Part shown: positions 1 to 9,009 of the stretch, piece by piece
Position numbering within the stretch: position 1 is the first letter of the stretch
Layout of the letters: each line of letters begins with the position of its first letter
Program-made: the position numbers and the translations under genes
Notes under the pieces: model-generated
Told to the model about the DNA's origin: nothing
Seen by the model: the letters and a program-made list of their open reading frames with translations, nothing else
The model's database searches: none
NCBI RefSeq assembly: GCF_029906345.1
Contig: NZ_JARYGY010000010.1
Location: 124,001 to 188,000 of the forward strand
Source of the DNA: Aquimarina mycalae
Lineage (GTDB): Bacteria > Bacteroidota > Bacteroidia > Flavobacteriales > Flavobacteriaceae
Direction: 5' to 3'
Length of the DNA stretch: 64,000 bases

Positions 1-80
1 GCAAGCAACTAAAATTATTGATTACTATTGCTTTTTTATTGTGATGTGTTTTTTTTGGCATATACCAACAAGAATATATT

Positions 81-503
81 ATGAATAATTTAGTTAACTG
101 CGTTTTGCTAATAGATGACGATAAACCCACCAACTTTTATAATAGTATGGTTTTGTCAAAACATAGCAGTTTTGCCAAAATACAAGTAAAACAGAGTGGA
201 GAAGCGGCTTTACAATATTTGATAAACGTAGAAAAAGGAATTGAATTAAAACCGAATTTGATTTTTTTGGATCTTAATATGCCTGCTATGAATGGTTGGG
301 AATTTTTAATAGAATATTCAAAATTAAATCATACTATTATTGAAAATATAAAAGTAGTAATATTAACTACTTCCGCTGATATTAATGACATAGAAAAGTC
401 TAAAGCTAATTATTTGGTGGATGACCTTATTAGTAAACCATTATCATTCCCGTTGTTAAATAATGTAATAGAAAAACACTTTTTTAAAACTTCTTTTTTA
501 TGA
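81..503 (+). CDS. Single-domain response regulator (CheY/Rcp1-like receiver)
   Basis: A 140-residue stand-alone receiver domain with no output domain. The acidic pocket is D12-D14 in LLIDDDKPT, the phospho-acceptor is D64 in IFLDLNMPAMNGWEF, the switch residue lies in ILTTSA and the conserved Lys is in SKPLS. The NMPxMNGWEF signature and the long loop before it are typical of Rcp1-like receivers that act in phosphorelays with membrane kinases. The ATG start is the first in frame. Its stop overlaps the start of the next receiver gene (ATGA), so the two are probably co-translated. The kinase at 3752-5590 is the nearest candidate partner, which is inferred from position only. The protein should be cytoplasmic. 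Confidence 0.9.
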   Translation: MNNLVNCVLLIDDDKPTNFYNSMVLSKHSSFAKIQVKQSGEAALQYLINVEKGIELKPNLIFLDLNMPAMNGWEFLIEYSKLNHTIIENIKVVILTTSADINDIEKSKANYLVDDLISKPLSFPLLNNVIEKHFFKTSFL

Positions 504-910
504 AAATAATAACAAAAGTACTTTTGGTGGATGATAGTGAAGCTACCATTTTTTTTAATAAAACAATACTTTCAAAAACAGGACACGTTGATGAAATATT
601 AGTGGCTAAAAATGGTCTGGAAGCGCTGGAAATTATTAAATCGGGAGTTATACCCGAAATAATTTTTTTAGATATCAATATGCCAGTAATGAATGGTTGG
701 GAGTTTCTATCTGAATTTCAGAAACTAGAAAGTAAATTTAAAAAAACAAACATTTTTTTAATGCTAGGTTCTGTATTACCAGCAGAAGATAAGGCTAAGG
801 CAGATTTAATCCCTGAGATTAAGGGATATAAAGGAAAAATGCTTTCTAGAGTTGTTATGGATACTATAATAATGGAATACTTTACTAAGGAATTAACTTT
901 AGTAGAATAA
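500..910 (+). CDS. Second single-domain response regulator
   Basis: A 136-residue receiver domain, paralogous to the preceding gene and overlapping it by 4 nt. It has the acidic pair D11-D12 (LLVDDSEAT) and phospho-acceptor D58 in IIFLDINMPVMNGWEF. At the end of strand 4 the usual Thr-Thr is replaced by Gly-Ser (MLGSV), which keeps a hydroxyl. The Lys near the C-terminus (GKML) lacks the usual following Pro. The active site is probably functional but more diverged than in the upstream copy. Two receivers in tandem suggest one may act as a phosphate sink or branch for the same kinase; this is inference. A 133-bp gap separates it from the TBDR gene. Confidence 0.88.
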   Translation: MKIITKVLLVDDSEATIFFNKTILSKTGHVDEILVAKNGLEALEIIKSGVIPEIIFLDINMPVMNGWEFLSEFQKLESKFKKTNIFLMLGSVLPAEDKAKADLIPEIKGYKGKMLSRVVMDTIIMEYFTKELTLVE

Positions 911-973
911 ATCCAGTATTCTGATTTATTTACTAAAGAATATCTTTTCTAAGATTTTTTTTGTTTTTTTATT

Positions 974-994
974 AATTATCTTGCTAAGATAATT
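974..994. other. Inverted repeat, AATTATCTT-GCT-AAGATAATT
   Basis: A perfect 9-bp inverted repeat with a 3-nt loop lies between the receiver pair and the TBDR gene. It is not followed by a clear T-run, so it could be a weak terminator, an operator or an RNA hairpin in the TBDR leader. Confidence 0.35.
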
Positions 995-1043
995 TAAACA
1001 CACACGCATTTTTAAATAGGAAATAATTTTAAAATTACCCCTT

Positions 1044-3755
1044 ATGGTTAGATTGGAGTTTACATCCTTTATCGCCTATGTACTACTTTTTAGTTTTTGT
1101 CAAATAGTTTCATCTCAATCCAGAGCTACAATCTCTGGTAATGTTTCAGATCAATTTGGTAGTTTGCCAGGTGCAAGAATAAGTATAGAAGGAACCAATC
1201 AACATACCACAACAGATGTAAACGGTAATTATATTTTTAATGTAGATGAAGGAGAATACGTAGTTACAGCTGGATTTGTTATGTATAATTCGATTTCTAA
1301 AACCGTTTCAGTAAAGGTTGGAGAAACCGCTCAATTGGATTTTATATTAGAAACAGGGTTTTCAATAGATCAACCAATTTCTATAGGTTCCAGAGCACAA
1401 CCAAGATCATTACTTAAAACTACAGCTCCTATAGATATTATCTCTCCTCAGGAAATTACAAATTCCTCGCAGATTGAATTAAGTCATATTTTACATTATT
1501 TGGTTCCATCTTTTCATTCTACACACCAAACTATTGCTGATGGAACGGACCATATTGATCCTGCAACGCTTAGAGGCCTTGGTCCAGATCAGGTGTTGGT
1601 ACTAGTAAATGGAAAAAGAAGACATAGTAGTTCGTTGCTTAATGTAAATGGAACTGTGGGTAGAGGAACCGTGGGAACTGATTTTAATGCTATACCTATA
1701 GCTTCTATAGAAAGAATCGAAATTTTACGTGATGGAGCAACCTCACAATATGGATCCGATGCCATTGCAGGAGTCATTAATATTATTCTAAAAAAACAAA
1801 CTGAAGTTATTGATGTAGATAATAGAGTTGGTATTACTACAGAAGGAGATGGTTTTAGCACATATTCATCAGCTAATTTTGGATTAAAGATTGGAAAAGA
1901 TGGATACATTAATGTTACTGCAGAATATCGAAATAGAGAATCTGTAAATAGAGCAGGAGATTATACCGGTACAATTTATACGGATGATCCAGTAGAAGAT
2001 CAAAGATTGATTGAAGAAAACAACTTTTTTGGTCAAACAGGATATTCAGACCGCAGGGTAATGCAAATTGGAAGTGCAGAAACGCAAAACTTGGCTTTGG
2101 CCTTTAATGGAGAAATTAAAATGTCTGATAATGCAACATTTTATCTTCAAGGAGGAAGAAATTATAGAGAAGGTAAGGCGGCGGGTTTCTATCGTTTCCC
2201 TAAAAATCAAGATAGAGTAGTGCCAGAATTATTTCCAAATGGTTTTTCTCCTCAGATATTAACTGATATCCAGGATGATGTAGTAGCTGGTGGGATTAGA
2301 GGAGTTAAGAATGAGTGGAATGTAGATTTTAGTCACTCTATAGGGATCAATAGTTTAGATTATACTGTAAATAATTCTAACAATGCATCCTTAGGAGTCG
2401 CTTCTCCAAGAACTTTTTATGCAGGTGGATTTGAGTATCAGCAAAATACAACCAATTTAGATATCTCTAGAACCTTTGATTGGTTACATGGAGTAAACAT
2501 AGCATTTGGCGCAGAACTTAGAGTAGAGAATTATCAGATTATTGCGGGAGAAGAGGCATCTTATATAGATGGAGGAAGTACGTATACCAATGAATTAGGA
2601 GACATACTTCCTAGAGCAGCTGGAGCGCAGGTTTTTCCAGGGTTTCAGCCAGAAAATGAGTTAAATCGTTTTAGAACGAATAGCTCGGCATATTTAGATA
2701 TAGAGACAAATCTTTCAGAGAAGCTATTGGTGAAGGCTGCTGCAAGATATGAAGCGTATAATGATTTTGGAGGACAGGCTATTTGGAAACTTTCTGGCAG
2801 ATACAGAATTAATGAAGGTATAAGTGTTAGAGCAGGGTTTTCTACAGGTTTTAGAGCGCCATCTCTTCATCAGGTATTTTTTCAAAATATAAGTACGCAG
2901 TTTATAAATGGAGAAAGTATTGAGGTAGGTACCTTTAATAATGAAAGTGCAGTTGCGACAGAAGCTTTTCAGATTGCTAAATTAAAACCAGAATTGTCAA
3001 ACCATTTTAGTGCTGGTGTTAGCGGTAAATTAAATGATAATTTCACTTTTACTTTTGATTATTATTTAATAAATATAGATGATAGAATTGTTTTGTCTGG
3101 TAGGTTTGCAGAAGGGTATGAAACGATTTTAGAACCTTTTGGAGTAGGAGCAGCACAGTTTTTTACCAATGCGATTGATTCCAGAACCTCTGGAGCAGAT
3201 ATAGCATTAGTGTATAGAACAACATTGGGTGAAGGAAAATTAAATACTAGCTTGAGTGCGAATATTAATGATACTAAAGTAAAAGGTCGTATTAAAGTTT
3301 CTCCTTCTCTTATAGGTCAGGAAGATATATTATTTAATAGAGAAGAGATTGCTAGAGTAGAATATGCGCAACCAAATTATAAAGTAAACTCTCTAGTATC
3401 TTATGAATTTGATAAATTCAGATTGCAAATGGTGAATACCCTTTTTGGAGAGGTAAAGTTTGTTCATCCTGATGATGGTGATCAGGCTAATTGGGTACTT
3501 AATGAATTTAATGGTAATATAGAGTCACGAGATCAAAATTTCTCTCCAAAATTAACAACAGATCTAGCTATTTCATATCAAATTAATGATTTTATAAAAT
3601 GTACTTTAGGAGGAAATAATGTCTTCAATGTCTTTCCTGATAGGCATACACATTCTGCAAATACAAGTAATGGTAATTTTATGTATAGTAGAAGAGTACA
3701 ACAATTCGGAGTTAATGGTTCTAATTATTATCTTCGACTCTTGTTAAGATTATGA
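1044..3755 (+). CDS. TonB-dependent outer-membrane receptor
   Basis: A 903-residue TBDR. A signal peptide (about residues 1-25, cut near VSSQS) is followed by a carboxypeptidase-regulatory-like beta-sandwich (about 27-105, starting RATISGNVSDQFG). Next come a plug domain (about 115-250, with VLVNGKRRHSS and IERIEILRDGATSQYGSDA) and a C-terminal 22-strand barrel ending in aromatic-rich strands (NYYLRLLLRL). It should import an unknown TonB-dependent substrate. No SusD partner is present and there is no N-terminal FecR-contact domain. Its stop codon overlaps the start of the following histidine kinase gene, an arrangement suggesting that receptor and sensor are made together. Confidence 0.93.
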   Translation: MVRLEFTSFIAYVLLFSFCQIVSSQSRATISGNVSDQFGSLPGARISIEGTNQHTTTDVNGNYIFNVDEGEYVVTAGFVMYNSISKTVSVKVGETAQLDFILETGFSIDQPISIGSRAQPRSLLKTTAPIDIISPQEITNSSQIELSHILHYLVPSFHSTHQTIADGTDHIDPATLRGLGPDQVLVLVNGKRRHSSSLLNVNGTVGRGTVGTDFNAIPIASIERIEILRDGATSQYGSDAIAGVINIILKKQTEVIDVDNRVGITTEGDGFSTYSSANFGLKIGKDGYINVTAEYRNRESVNRAGDYTGTIYTDDPVEDQRLIEENNFFGQTGYSDRRVMQIGSAETQNLALAFNGEIKMSDNATFYLQGGRNYREGKAAGFYRFPKNQDRVVPELFPNGFSPQILTDIQDDVVAGGIRGVKNEWNVDFSHSIGINSLDYTVNNSNNASLGVASPRTFYAGGFEYQQNTTNLDISRTFDWLHGVNIAFGAELRVENYQIIAGEEASYIDGGSTYTNELGDILPRAAGAQVFPGFQPENELNRFRTNSSAYLDIETNLSEKLLVKAAARYEAYNDFGGQAIWKLSGRYRINEGISVRAGFSTGFRAPSLHQVFFQNISTQFINGESIEVGTFNNESAVATEAFQIAKLKPELSNHFSAGVSGKLNDNFTFTFDYYLINIDDRIVLSGRFAEGYETILEPFGVGAAQFFTNAIDSRTSGADIALVYRTTLGEGKLNTSLSANINDTKVKGRIKVSPSLIGQEDILFNREEIARVEYAQPNYKVNSLVSYEFDKFRLQMVNTLFGEVKFVHPDDGDQANWVLNEFNGNIESRDQNFSPKLTTDLAISYQINDFIKCTLGGNNVFNVFPDRHTHSANTSNGNFMYSRRVQQFGVNGSNYYLRLLLRL

Positions 3756-5590
3756 TGGGTAACTGGTATAAATCTTTTGGTATTTATTTTTACAAACTGC
3801 ATATTTCGTATGCATTGTTACTTCTTTTTACATTTTTCGGCATAACAGAAGCTTGGACGCAAGACCTTAGCAATGAAGAGGTCAAAAGAGTACAACGTGC
3901 GATATTCGTTTATAATTTTGCACAACAAGTAGGATGGCCAGAAATAGATGAGTACGATTCTTTTAAAATAGGTGTTTTAGGTCCAGATCGTACGATTCTA
4001 GATCTTAAATCAATGGCTCAAAAACGTAAAATTTTTGGTAAACGAGTAGAAGTTGTACGTTTTCAATATGTGAAAAATGTTAGAAATGTTCAGTTATTAT
4101 ATGTGAATAACAAGTATAATTATGATATTAATTATATTCTAAGTAAAATTTCTGAAAAGAAAATACTACTGGTTACAGAAGATTATAACTATAATGCTTC
4201 TATGATCAATATGGTCAATGTAGGAGATTCATTTGAGTACGAAATCAACGAAGATAAGATTGCTAATGAAGATTTGGTAATAGCTCCTTCTCTAAAACAA
4301 TTTGCAATAACCTCTTCACAAAAATGGAAAAAACTATATAAATCTACAGAGGAGTCCCTAGAAAAAGTACTTGATGAAAATGAAGAACAAAAGGAATCAA
4401 TTAAGTATAAAGAAGCACAAATTAAGCAACAAGAAGAAAGGATAAGTACTCAAGAAAAGGCTATAGATACAATAAAAGAGAGAGTTAGTGAGCGCAATGC
4501 ATGGATACAAGAATTATCTGCCGAAAGTGCAATACAAGAAAAAAAGTATGAAGAAAAACTTCTGATTGAAAAAGAACTCGAAAAGAATATTAAGGAACAA
4601 ATTATATTTATTAAGGATCAGGAAGAAAAAATCAAAGCCAGTACACTTGCAATTGAAGAACAACAAAAATATTTGGATCAACAAAATGACCAAATTAAAA
4701 AACAAGAAACAATATTAGAACAACAACTTTCCGAAATTGATAATCAGAAAAAAATTAATTGGTATTTAATTGCGCTGATAGTTGTAGGTTTAGTAGGTAG
4801 TTTCTTTTTATATCGCAGTTATCTAAATAAGAAAAAATTTAGCGCAGCACTAAAATTAAAAAACGACGAAATCAATGAGCAATCATTGGTTTTAGAATCA
4901 AAGAATAAAGAGCTTGAGCAGTTCGCGTATATAGCGAGCCACGATTTACAGGAACCATTGAATACTATTTCTAGTTTTATCGGGTTGATATCAGAAGATT
5001 ATGGTGATAGTTTTGATGAAGTAGGCAAAGAGAGTCTCGATTTTATCCAAGATGCTAGTGTACGAATGAAAAAGTTGATTGATTCGTTACTAGAATATTC
5101 GAGGCTCGGAAGAACCAGAGCCTTTGTGGATGTTGATATGAATAAGGTGGTTAAAGAATTAAAAGGAGATTTTAAAAATATACTCGAGAGAACCAAAGCT
5201 AAAATCAATTCGGAAAAACTACCAATTATAAAGGGTAACGAAGTAGAATTACGATTGTTAATACAGAATCTGGTTAGTAATGGTATTAAGTTTACCGATG
5301 AAAATGTGATTCCTGAGATTAAAATTTCTGCTACCCTTAAAAAGGATGATACTAACGAATCATCTGGAGTTTGGGAGTTTTTAGTACAAGACAATGGTAT
5401 TGGAATTCCTGAAATGCACAAAGACAGGATCTTCGCAATTTTCCAAAGACTACATTCCAGAGAAAAATATCAAGGAACTGGTATCGGTTTGGCGCATTGT
5501 AAAAAAATCGTAGAATCTCATAAAGGTGAAATCTGGTTAGAATCAGAAGAGGGAAAAGGAACTACTTTTTATTTTACAATTCCTTTTTAA
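3752..5590 (+). CDS. Membrane histidine kinase with periplasmic YfiR-like domain
   Basis: A 612-residue sensor kinase. Residues about 17-36 form a signal or anchor helix. Residues 44-190 resemble the YfiR/HmsC (DUF4154) periplasmic domain (AIFVYNFAQQVGWPE and a later SLKQFAITSSQ). A long Glu/Lys/Gln-rich coiled coil follows (about 195-335), then a transmembrane helix (about 336-356). The HisKA domain has H397 in IASHDLQEPL. The ATPase domain has the N box NLVSNGIKFTD, DNGIGIP, and GTGIGLAHCKKIV. The H-box type matches kinases that talk to Rcp1-like receivers such as the two at 81-910. The ATGATG start overlaps the TBDR stop by 4 nt. In the family, YfiR is usually a separate periplasmic regulator, so the fusion is notable. 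Confidence 0.9.
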   Translation: MMGNWYKSFGIYFYKLHISYALLLLFTFFGITEAWTQDLSNEEVKRVQRAIFVYNFAQQVGWPEIDEYDSFKIGVLGPDRTILDLKSMAQKRKIFGKRVEVVRFQYVKNVRNVQLLYVNNKYNYDINYILSKISEKKILLVTEDYNYNASMINMVNVGDSFEYEINEDKIANEDLVIAPSLKQFAITSSQKWKKLYKSTEESLEKVLDENEEQKESIKYKEAQIKQQEERISTQEKAIDTIKERVSERNAWIQELSAESAIQEKKYEEKLLIEKELEKNIKEQIIFIKDQEEKIKASTLAIEEQQKYLDQQNDQIKKQETILEQQLSEIDNQKKINWYLIALIVVGLVGSFFLYRSYLNKKKFSAALKLKNDEINEQSLVLESKNKELEQFAYIASHDLQEPLNTISSFIGLISEDYGDSFDEVGKESLDFIQDASVRMKKLIDSLLEYSRLGRTRAFVDVDMNKVVKELKGDFKNILERTKAKINSEKLPIIKGNEVELRLLIQNLVSNGIKFTDENVIPEIKISATLKKDDTNESSGVWEFLVQDNGIGIPEMHKDRIFAIFQRLHSREKYQGTGIGLAHCKKIVESHKGEIWLESEEGKGTTFYFTIPF

Positions 5591-5735
5591 AATATGATTT
5601 ACGAAATATCGACAGCTGTTACTTTTTTAATCATTATCTGATTTTTTTAACTGGAATCTTAAGTATTTCAAAACTGGACTACAACTCGATTCAGTAGATG
5701 TAATATTATTGTATGGATACTTAAACAGAACAGCA

Positions 5736-6254
5736 ATGAATATTACAGACCTACAAAGTAAAGAATTTGATGAATATTATAAGAGATATATTGATAAACT
5801 GACTCCAGAACTAGATCTTAGAGCAGGTTTTGAAATAGGAAAGAAAAATGTTATTCAATTTTTTGAAACCATTCCTAATGATAAATTAGAGTATCGTTAT
5901 GAATCAGAAAAATGGAATATAAAGGAAATTTTACAACACCTTATAGATACAGAAAGAATATTTATGTATAGGTGTTTTCGGATAGCAAGAAACGATAAAA
6001 CTTCTTTGGCAGGATTTGATCAAAACATTTATATAACACCTTCTGGAGCCAATAATAAATCAATAGATTCATTAATTAACGAATTTAAAACAGTTCGGGA
6101 TGGGTCTATTTCTTTTCTAAACAGTATTCACAATAATGATTTAGAATATATAGGAAATGCTAATGGAGGAGATATGTCTGCAAGAGCCGCAGCTTTTACC
6201 ATTATTGGTCACGAAATCTGGCATATGGATATTATTAACGAACGATATCTTTAA
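5736..6254 (+). CDS. DinB-like four-helix bundle protein
   Basis: About 172 residues, matching the DinB_2 type of the DinB/YfiT-like putative metalloenzyme superfamily. The helical pattern contains EKWNIKEILQHLIDTERIF and a late GHEIWHMDIINERYL, giving the spaced His residues (QHL, GHE, WHM) that bind a metal in this superfamily. I chose ATG 5736 because the longer frame begins with TTG at 5709 and adds nine residues unlike the family N-terminus. Substrates are unknown; family members include thiol-dependent transferases. It stands alone between the kinase and a convergent AraC regulator. Confidence 0.8.
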   Translation: MNITDLQSKEFDEYYKRYIDKLTPELDLRAGFEIGKKNVIQFFETIPNDKLEYRYESEKWNIKEILQHLIDTERIFMYRCFRIARNDKTSLAGFDQNIYITPSGANNKSIDSLINEFKTVRDGSISFLNSIHNNDLEYIGNANGGDMSARAAAFTIIGHEIWHMDIINERYL

Positions 6255-6296
6255 GTATCATTTTTGCGGCATTATAAAATAAATGACACAATACAA

Positions 6297-6317
6297 TTGA
6301 TAGTATTTATCTATCAA
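6297..6317. other. Hairpin between convergent genes
   Basis: TTGATAG and CTATCAA form a 7-bp stem around a 7-nt loop in the 73-bp space between the DinB-like gene and the convergent AraC gene. An A-run rather than a T-run follows on the plus strand, so a terminator role is uncertain. Confidence 0.35.
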
Positions 6318-6327
6318 AAAATATGAA

Positions 6328-7377
6328 CTATGATACTATGCTTGTTTTAAATTGTGATGGAGATTCTCCTGTATAATGCCTGAAAAAATTAGAAAAATGA
6401 TTCGGTTCTTCAAATCCCATTTCTAAAGAAATATCTTTAATACTTAGATTTTGACTTAGCATAAGTTTAGAAGTATCGATCATTTGATATCGGATTAGCT
6501 TGCCTAAGGAAGTCTGCATTTTATCCTTTACTTTTTTAGAAAGAGCTTTGGGAGTTAAATTCATTTTAGAAGCATAAAACTCTAATGTTCTTTCTTTGGT
6601 ATGATATTGCTGAAGTAATTCTATAATGTTTTGAGAAAAAAGATCTCTATTTTTATAATCAAAATCTTTTCTAAACTGAATAGGATTTTTACCAACATTA
6701 TTTTTAAAAACTCGATTAAAGTAAGCAGGATCATTATATCCCATATCATAGGATATTTCTTTTATACTTTTATCCGTAAAAGCAATCTCCTTTTTGCTTT
6801 CTAACAATTTTTTGTTAGAAAGAAGGGAATTAACAGAAACACCAATTTTTCTTTTTATCAATGATTGTATATTGTAACCTTTTTCTCCAATACAGGCAAT
6901 GATTTCTCTATTGCTGATATTACTAGAATATTGTTCATCAATTACATCCTTTGTGTCAAAAATAATTTGATATTCTTCTTTATTTGCTTGAAACGGGTTT
7001 TGATAATACCATTGTTTTGTAGAAATATCTATAATATTGTCAATTTGCTGATTAGATGTAATTTGATCGATTACTTTTTGAAAATAATGAGAAGTATCAA
7101 AGTTGATGTATCCCAAAGAAATAAGGTGTTTAAAAAGGACTCTCACTTCTTTGTTTTTGAATATCATTTCATTAGGGAACTCCATCTTCAATACAGAGAA
7201 ATCATTAGATAAGAACTTTATATACTGTCCTTTTTCTAAGTAAATTGCCTTGTTTTGCCAGTCAAAATAGTTTTTGAAATCCACCTGAATACCACCACTA
7301 CCAGAGAATATCTGGAACAACGTATATTGATTAATAAAATATACTTTATTTATTTCTGGAGTAAATTTTGTAAACAC
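6328..7377 (-). CDS. AraC-family regulator with two DNA-binding domains
   Basis: A 349-residue transcription regulator. Residues 1-145 look like an AraC-type cupin ligand-binding half. Two AraC DNA-binding segments then follow in one chain. The first (about 155-240) contains SIKEISYDMGYNDPAYFNRV then KNPIQFRKDF. The second (about 250-346) contains SIKDISLEMGFEEPNHFSNF then ESPSQFKTS. Family members normally carry one such domain of about 100 residues. The gene lies downstream of, and on the same strand as, the export operon, 143 bp after its last ATPase gene. Its target is unknown; local control of that operon is possible but unproven. Confidence 0.87.
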   Translation of the reverse strand: MFTKFTPEINKVYFINQYTLFQIFSGSGGIQVDFKNYFDWQNKAIYLEKGQYIKFLSNDFSVLKMEFPNEMIFKNKEVRVLFKHLISLGYINFDTSHYFQKVIDQITSNQQIDNIIDISTKQWYYQNPFQANKEEYQIIFDTKDVIDEQYSSNISNREIIACIGEKGYNIQSLIKRKIGVSVNSLLSNKKLLESKKEIAFTDKSIKEISYDMGYNDPAYFNRVFKNNVGKNPIQFRKDFDYKNRDLFSQNIIELLQQYHTKERTLEFYASKMNLTPKALSKKVKDKMQTSLGKLIRYQMIDTSKLMLSQNLSIKDISLEMGFEEPNHFSNFFRHYTGESPSQFKTSIVS

Positions 7378-7520
7378 AATAATGATTTGATCAGTATCGT
7401 AGTAGTCGAAGGTGTTATTAAAAAATTACATCAAAGATGAATTAATATCAAACTTTTTTGAATCTGCCTCATTAGTAAAAAAGAATAATGATCAACATTA
7501 CATAAAAGTATTTCAAACAA

Positions 7521-8189
7521 TTATACTGTAACAATACCTCCATCTAAGAGATTAACAATTCTAGAACCATAGCTCGCATTCGTTTCAGAATGTGTTGCTT
7601 GAATAATTGTAACCCCTTCTTTATTTAATTCTGAAAATAACTCCATAATTTCAACACTTTGTTTAGAATTAAGATTACCCGTTGGTTCATCTGCCAAAAT
7701 TAGCTTCGGTTTAGATATTAATGCTCTTGCAATACCTACTAGTTGTTGTTGTCCGCCACTTAATTGTGTAGGGAATAAATCTTTTTTACCCACAATGTTA
7801 AATCGATCTAATATATCTGCTACAAGTCCTTTTCTTTCAGAAGATTTTATGTTTTTGTATAACAACGGAGTTTCTATGTTTTCATAAACTGTTAATTCAT
7901 CGATGAGGTGATATGCTTGAAACACAAAACCAATATATTCTTTATATAATTTGGATCGTTGTTTTTCTTTCATTTTATGAACAGGTTCATCCAAGAATGT
8001 ATAGGATCCATCCGTAAAGTGATCTAACATCCCTACGCAATTTAATAAGGTAGATTTTCCTGATCCTGATGGTCCCATAAGAGATATAAAATCACCAGTG
8101 TGAACATCTAAATCAATCTGATTTAATAAGGTAATTTTTTTACCACCTGATTTTATAATTTTTGAAGCATTCGAAAGCTTTAAGATCAT
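7521..8189 (-). CDS. ABC transporter ATPase, LolD/MacB type (operon-distal copy)
   Basis: A 222-residue nucleotide-binding subunit of the type that drives FtsX/MacB permeases. Visible motifs are Walker A GPSGSGKSTLLN, signature LSGGQQQLVGIARAL, Walker B LILADEPTGNL and the switch His in QATHSE. Compared with the ATPase at 26011-26688, the signature has Leu in place of Arg after LSGGQQQ, and the D-loop reads GNLNS instead of GNLDS. It follows the GIN-domain gene at the 3' end of the seven-permease operon, so it may serve a different permease subset. The protein is cytoplasmic and peripheral to the inner membrane. Confidence 0.92.
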   Translation of the reverse strand: MILKLSNASKIIKSGGKKITLLNQIDLDVHTGDFISLMGPSGSGKSTLLNCVGMLDHFTDGSYTFLDEPVHKMKEKQRSKLYKEYIGFVFQAYHLIDELTVYENIETPLLYKNIKSSERKGLVADILDRFNIVGKKDLFPTQLSGGQQQLVGIARALISKPKLILADEPTGNLNSKQSVEIMELFSELNKEGVTIIQATHSETNASYGSRIVNLLDGGIVTV

Positions 8190-8239
8190 AATTTTTTATT
8201 TTTTAGTAATCGTTAATAAATGATTGATGTTAAGATAGA

Positions 8240-8983
8240 TTAGTCTATATATGAGATTTCAACATCTCCTATGTTAAGGCCTTTTTTTACAGATGCATTT
8301 CCTTTATACTGAAGTACAGCCTCTCCAAAAGCAGTTAGTTTTATCAGATCAGAAGCTTGTATTTTAAACTGTGCTTCTCCAAAGGCTTTTAGTTTAGATG
8401 TTTTATTATCAACATTTATAAGATCAATTATACCTTCTCCAAAAGCCGTGATTTTTTGATAATCAATGATTCCATTTTTAATGTTGAGCGTACTTTCTCC
8501 ATACACAGAAACGTCAAAATTTTGAAACTGCACGTGATTAAAAACTACAGATGATTCTCCATAAATTTTTAATTTAAATGCATCTGCTTTCATTTTACTT
8601 TTACATAATGTCGATTGTTCTCCACGAATAGAAAGTGCTCTGAGGTTTTTATACGTAATAGTTACAGTTAATACTTTTCCTTTGTAAATAGGTACTTGTC
8701 TTTTTACTCCATTTATAGTAATGGTTTTATGCTTAGTGGTTTCTTTTGCATCATCCAGATATACACGTAGTATATTGTTATTTACTTCGATATTAATTTT
8801 ATCTTCGGGTTCTGTGCTTTCTTCAATGATTACAGATTCTTCAGTGCCTTCGATAAAAGTTGTTTGTATGTGTGGACTAATAATTACTTTTTCAAAAGGA
8901 TCCACAACTTTTTTAGTTTGCGCTGTTCCTAGTTGAGTAATTGTAATTACGATTAAGGTTAGAAAATATGTTAGATGTTTCAT
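8240..8983 (-). CDS. Secreted GIN-domain (DUF2807) protein
   Basis: 247 residues with a cleavable signal peptide (about 1-21, cut near GTAQT). A right-handed repetitive beta structure typical of the DUF2807/GIN head domain follows. Short strands recur with SIRGEQST, KIYGESSV, SVYGESTL, TAFGEGII, KAFGEAQF and TAFGEAVL, i.e. (Y/F)GE turns about every 20 residues. Molecular function in this family is not established; members are envelope or periplasmic. It sits inside the ABC export operon, 26 bp after the last permease gene and 50 bp before the second ATPase gene, so it may be an accessory or a cargo-surveillance factor. Confidence 0.82.
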   Translation of the reverse strand: MKHLTYFLTLIVITITQLGTAQTKKVVDPFEKVIISPHIQTTFIEGTEESVIIEESTEPEDKINIEVNNNILRVYLDDAKETTKHKTITINGVKRQVPIYKGKVLTVTITYKNLRALSIRGEQSTLCKSKMKADAFKLKIYGESSVVFNHVQFQNFDVSVYGESTLNIKNGIIDYQKITAFGEGIIDLINVDNKTSKLKAFGEAQFKIQASDLIKLTAFGEAVLQYKGNASVKKGLNIGDVEISYID

Positions 8984-9009
8984 GATGAATGTTTTTAATG
9001 TTTACTATT

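Noticed and set aside
4..38. Possible terminator of an upstream gene (AAGCAA ... TTGCTTTTTT)
   Set aside because: The stem is only 6 bp with a loop over 20 nt, and the upstream gene is outside the window.
4514..4705. Open frame on the minus strand rich in Phe and Ile
   Set aside because: It is the antisense shadow of the kinase's Lys/Glu/Gln-rich coiled coil; composition explains it.
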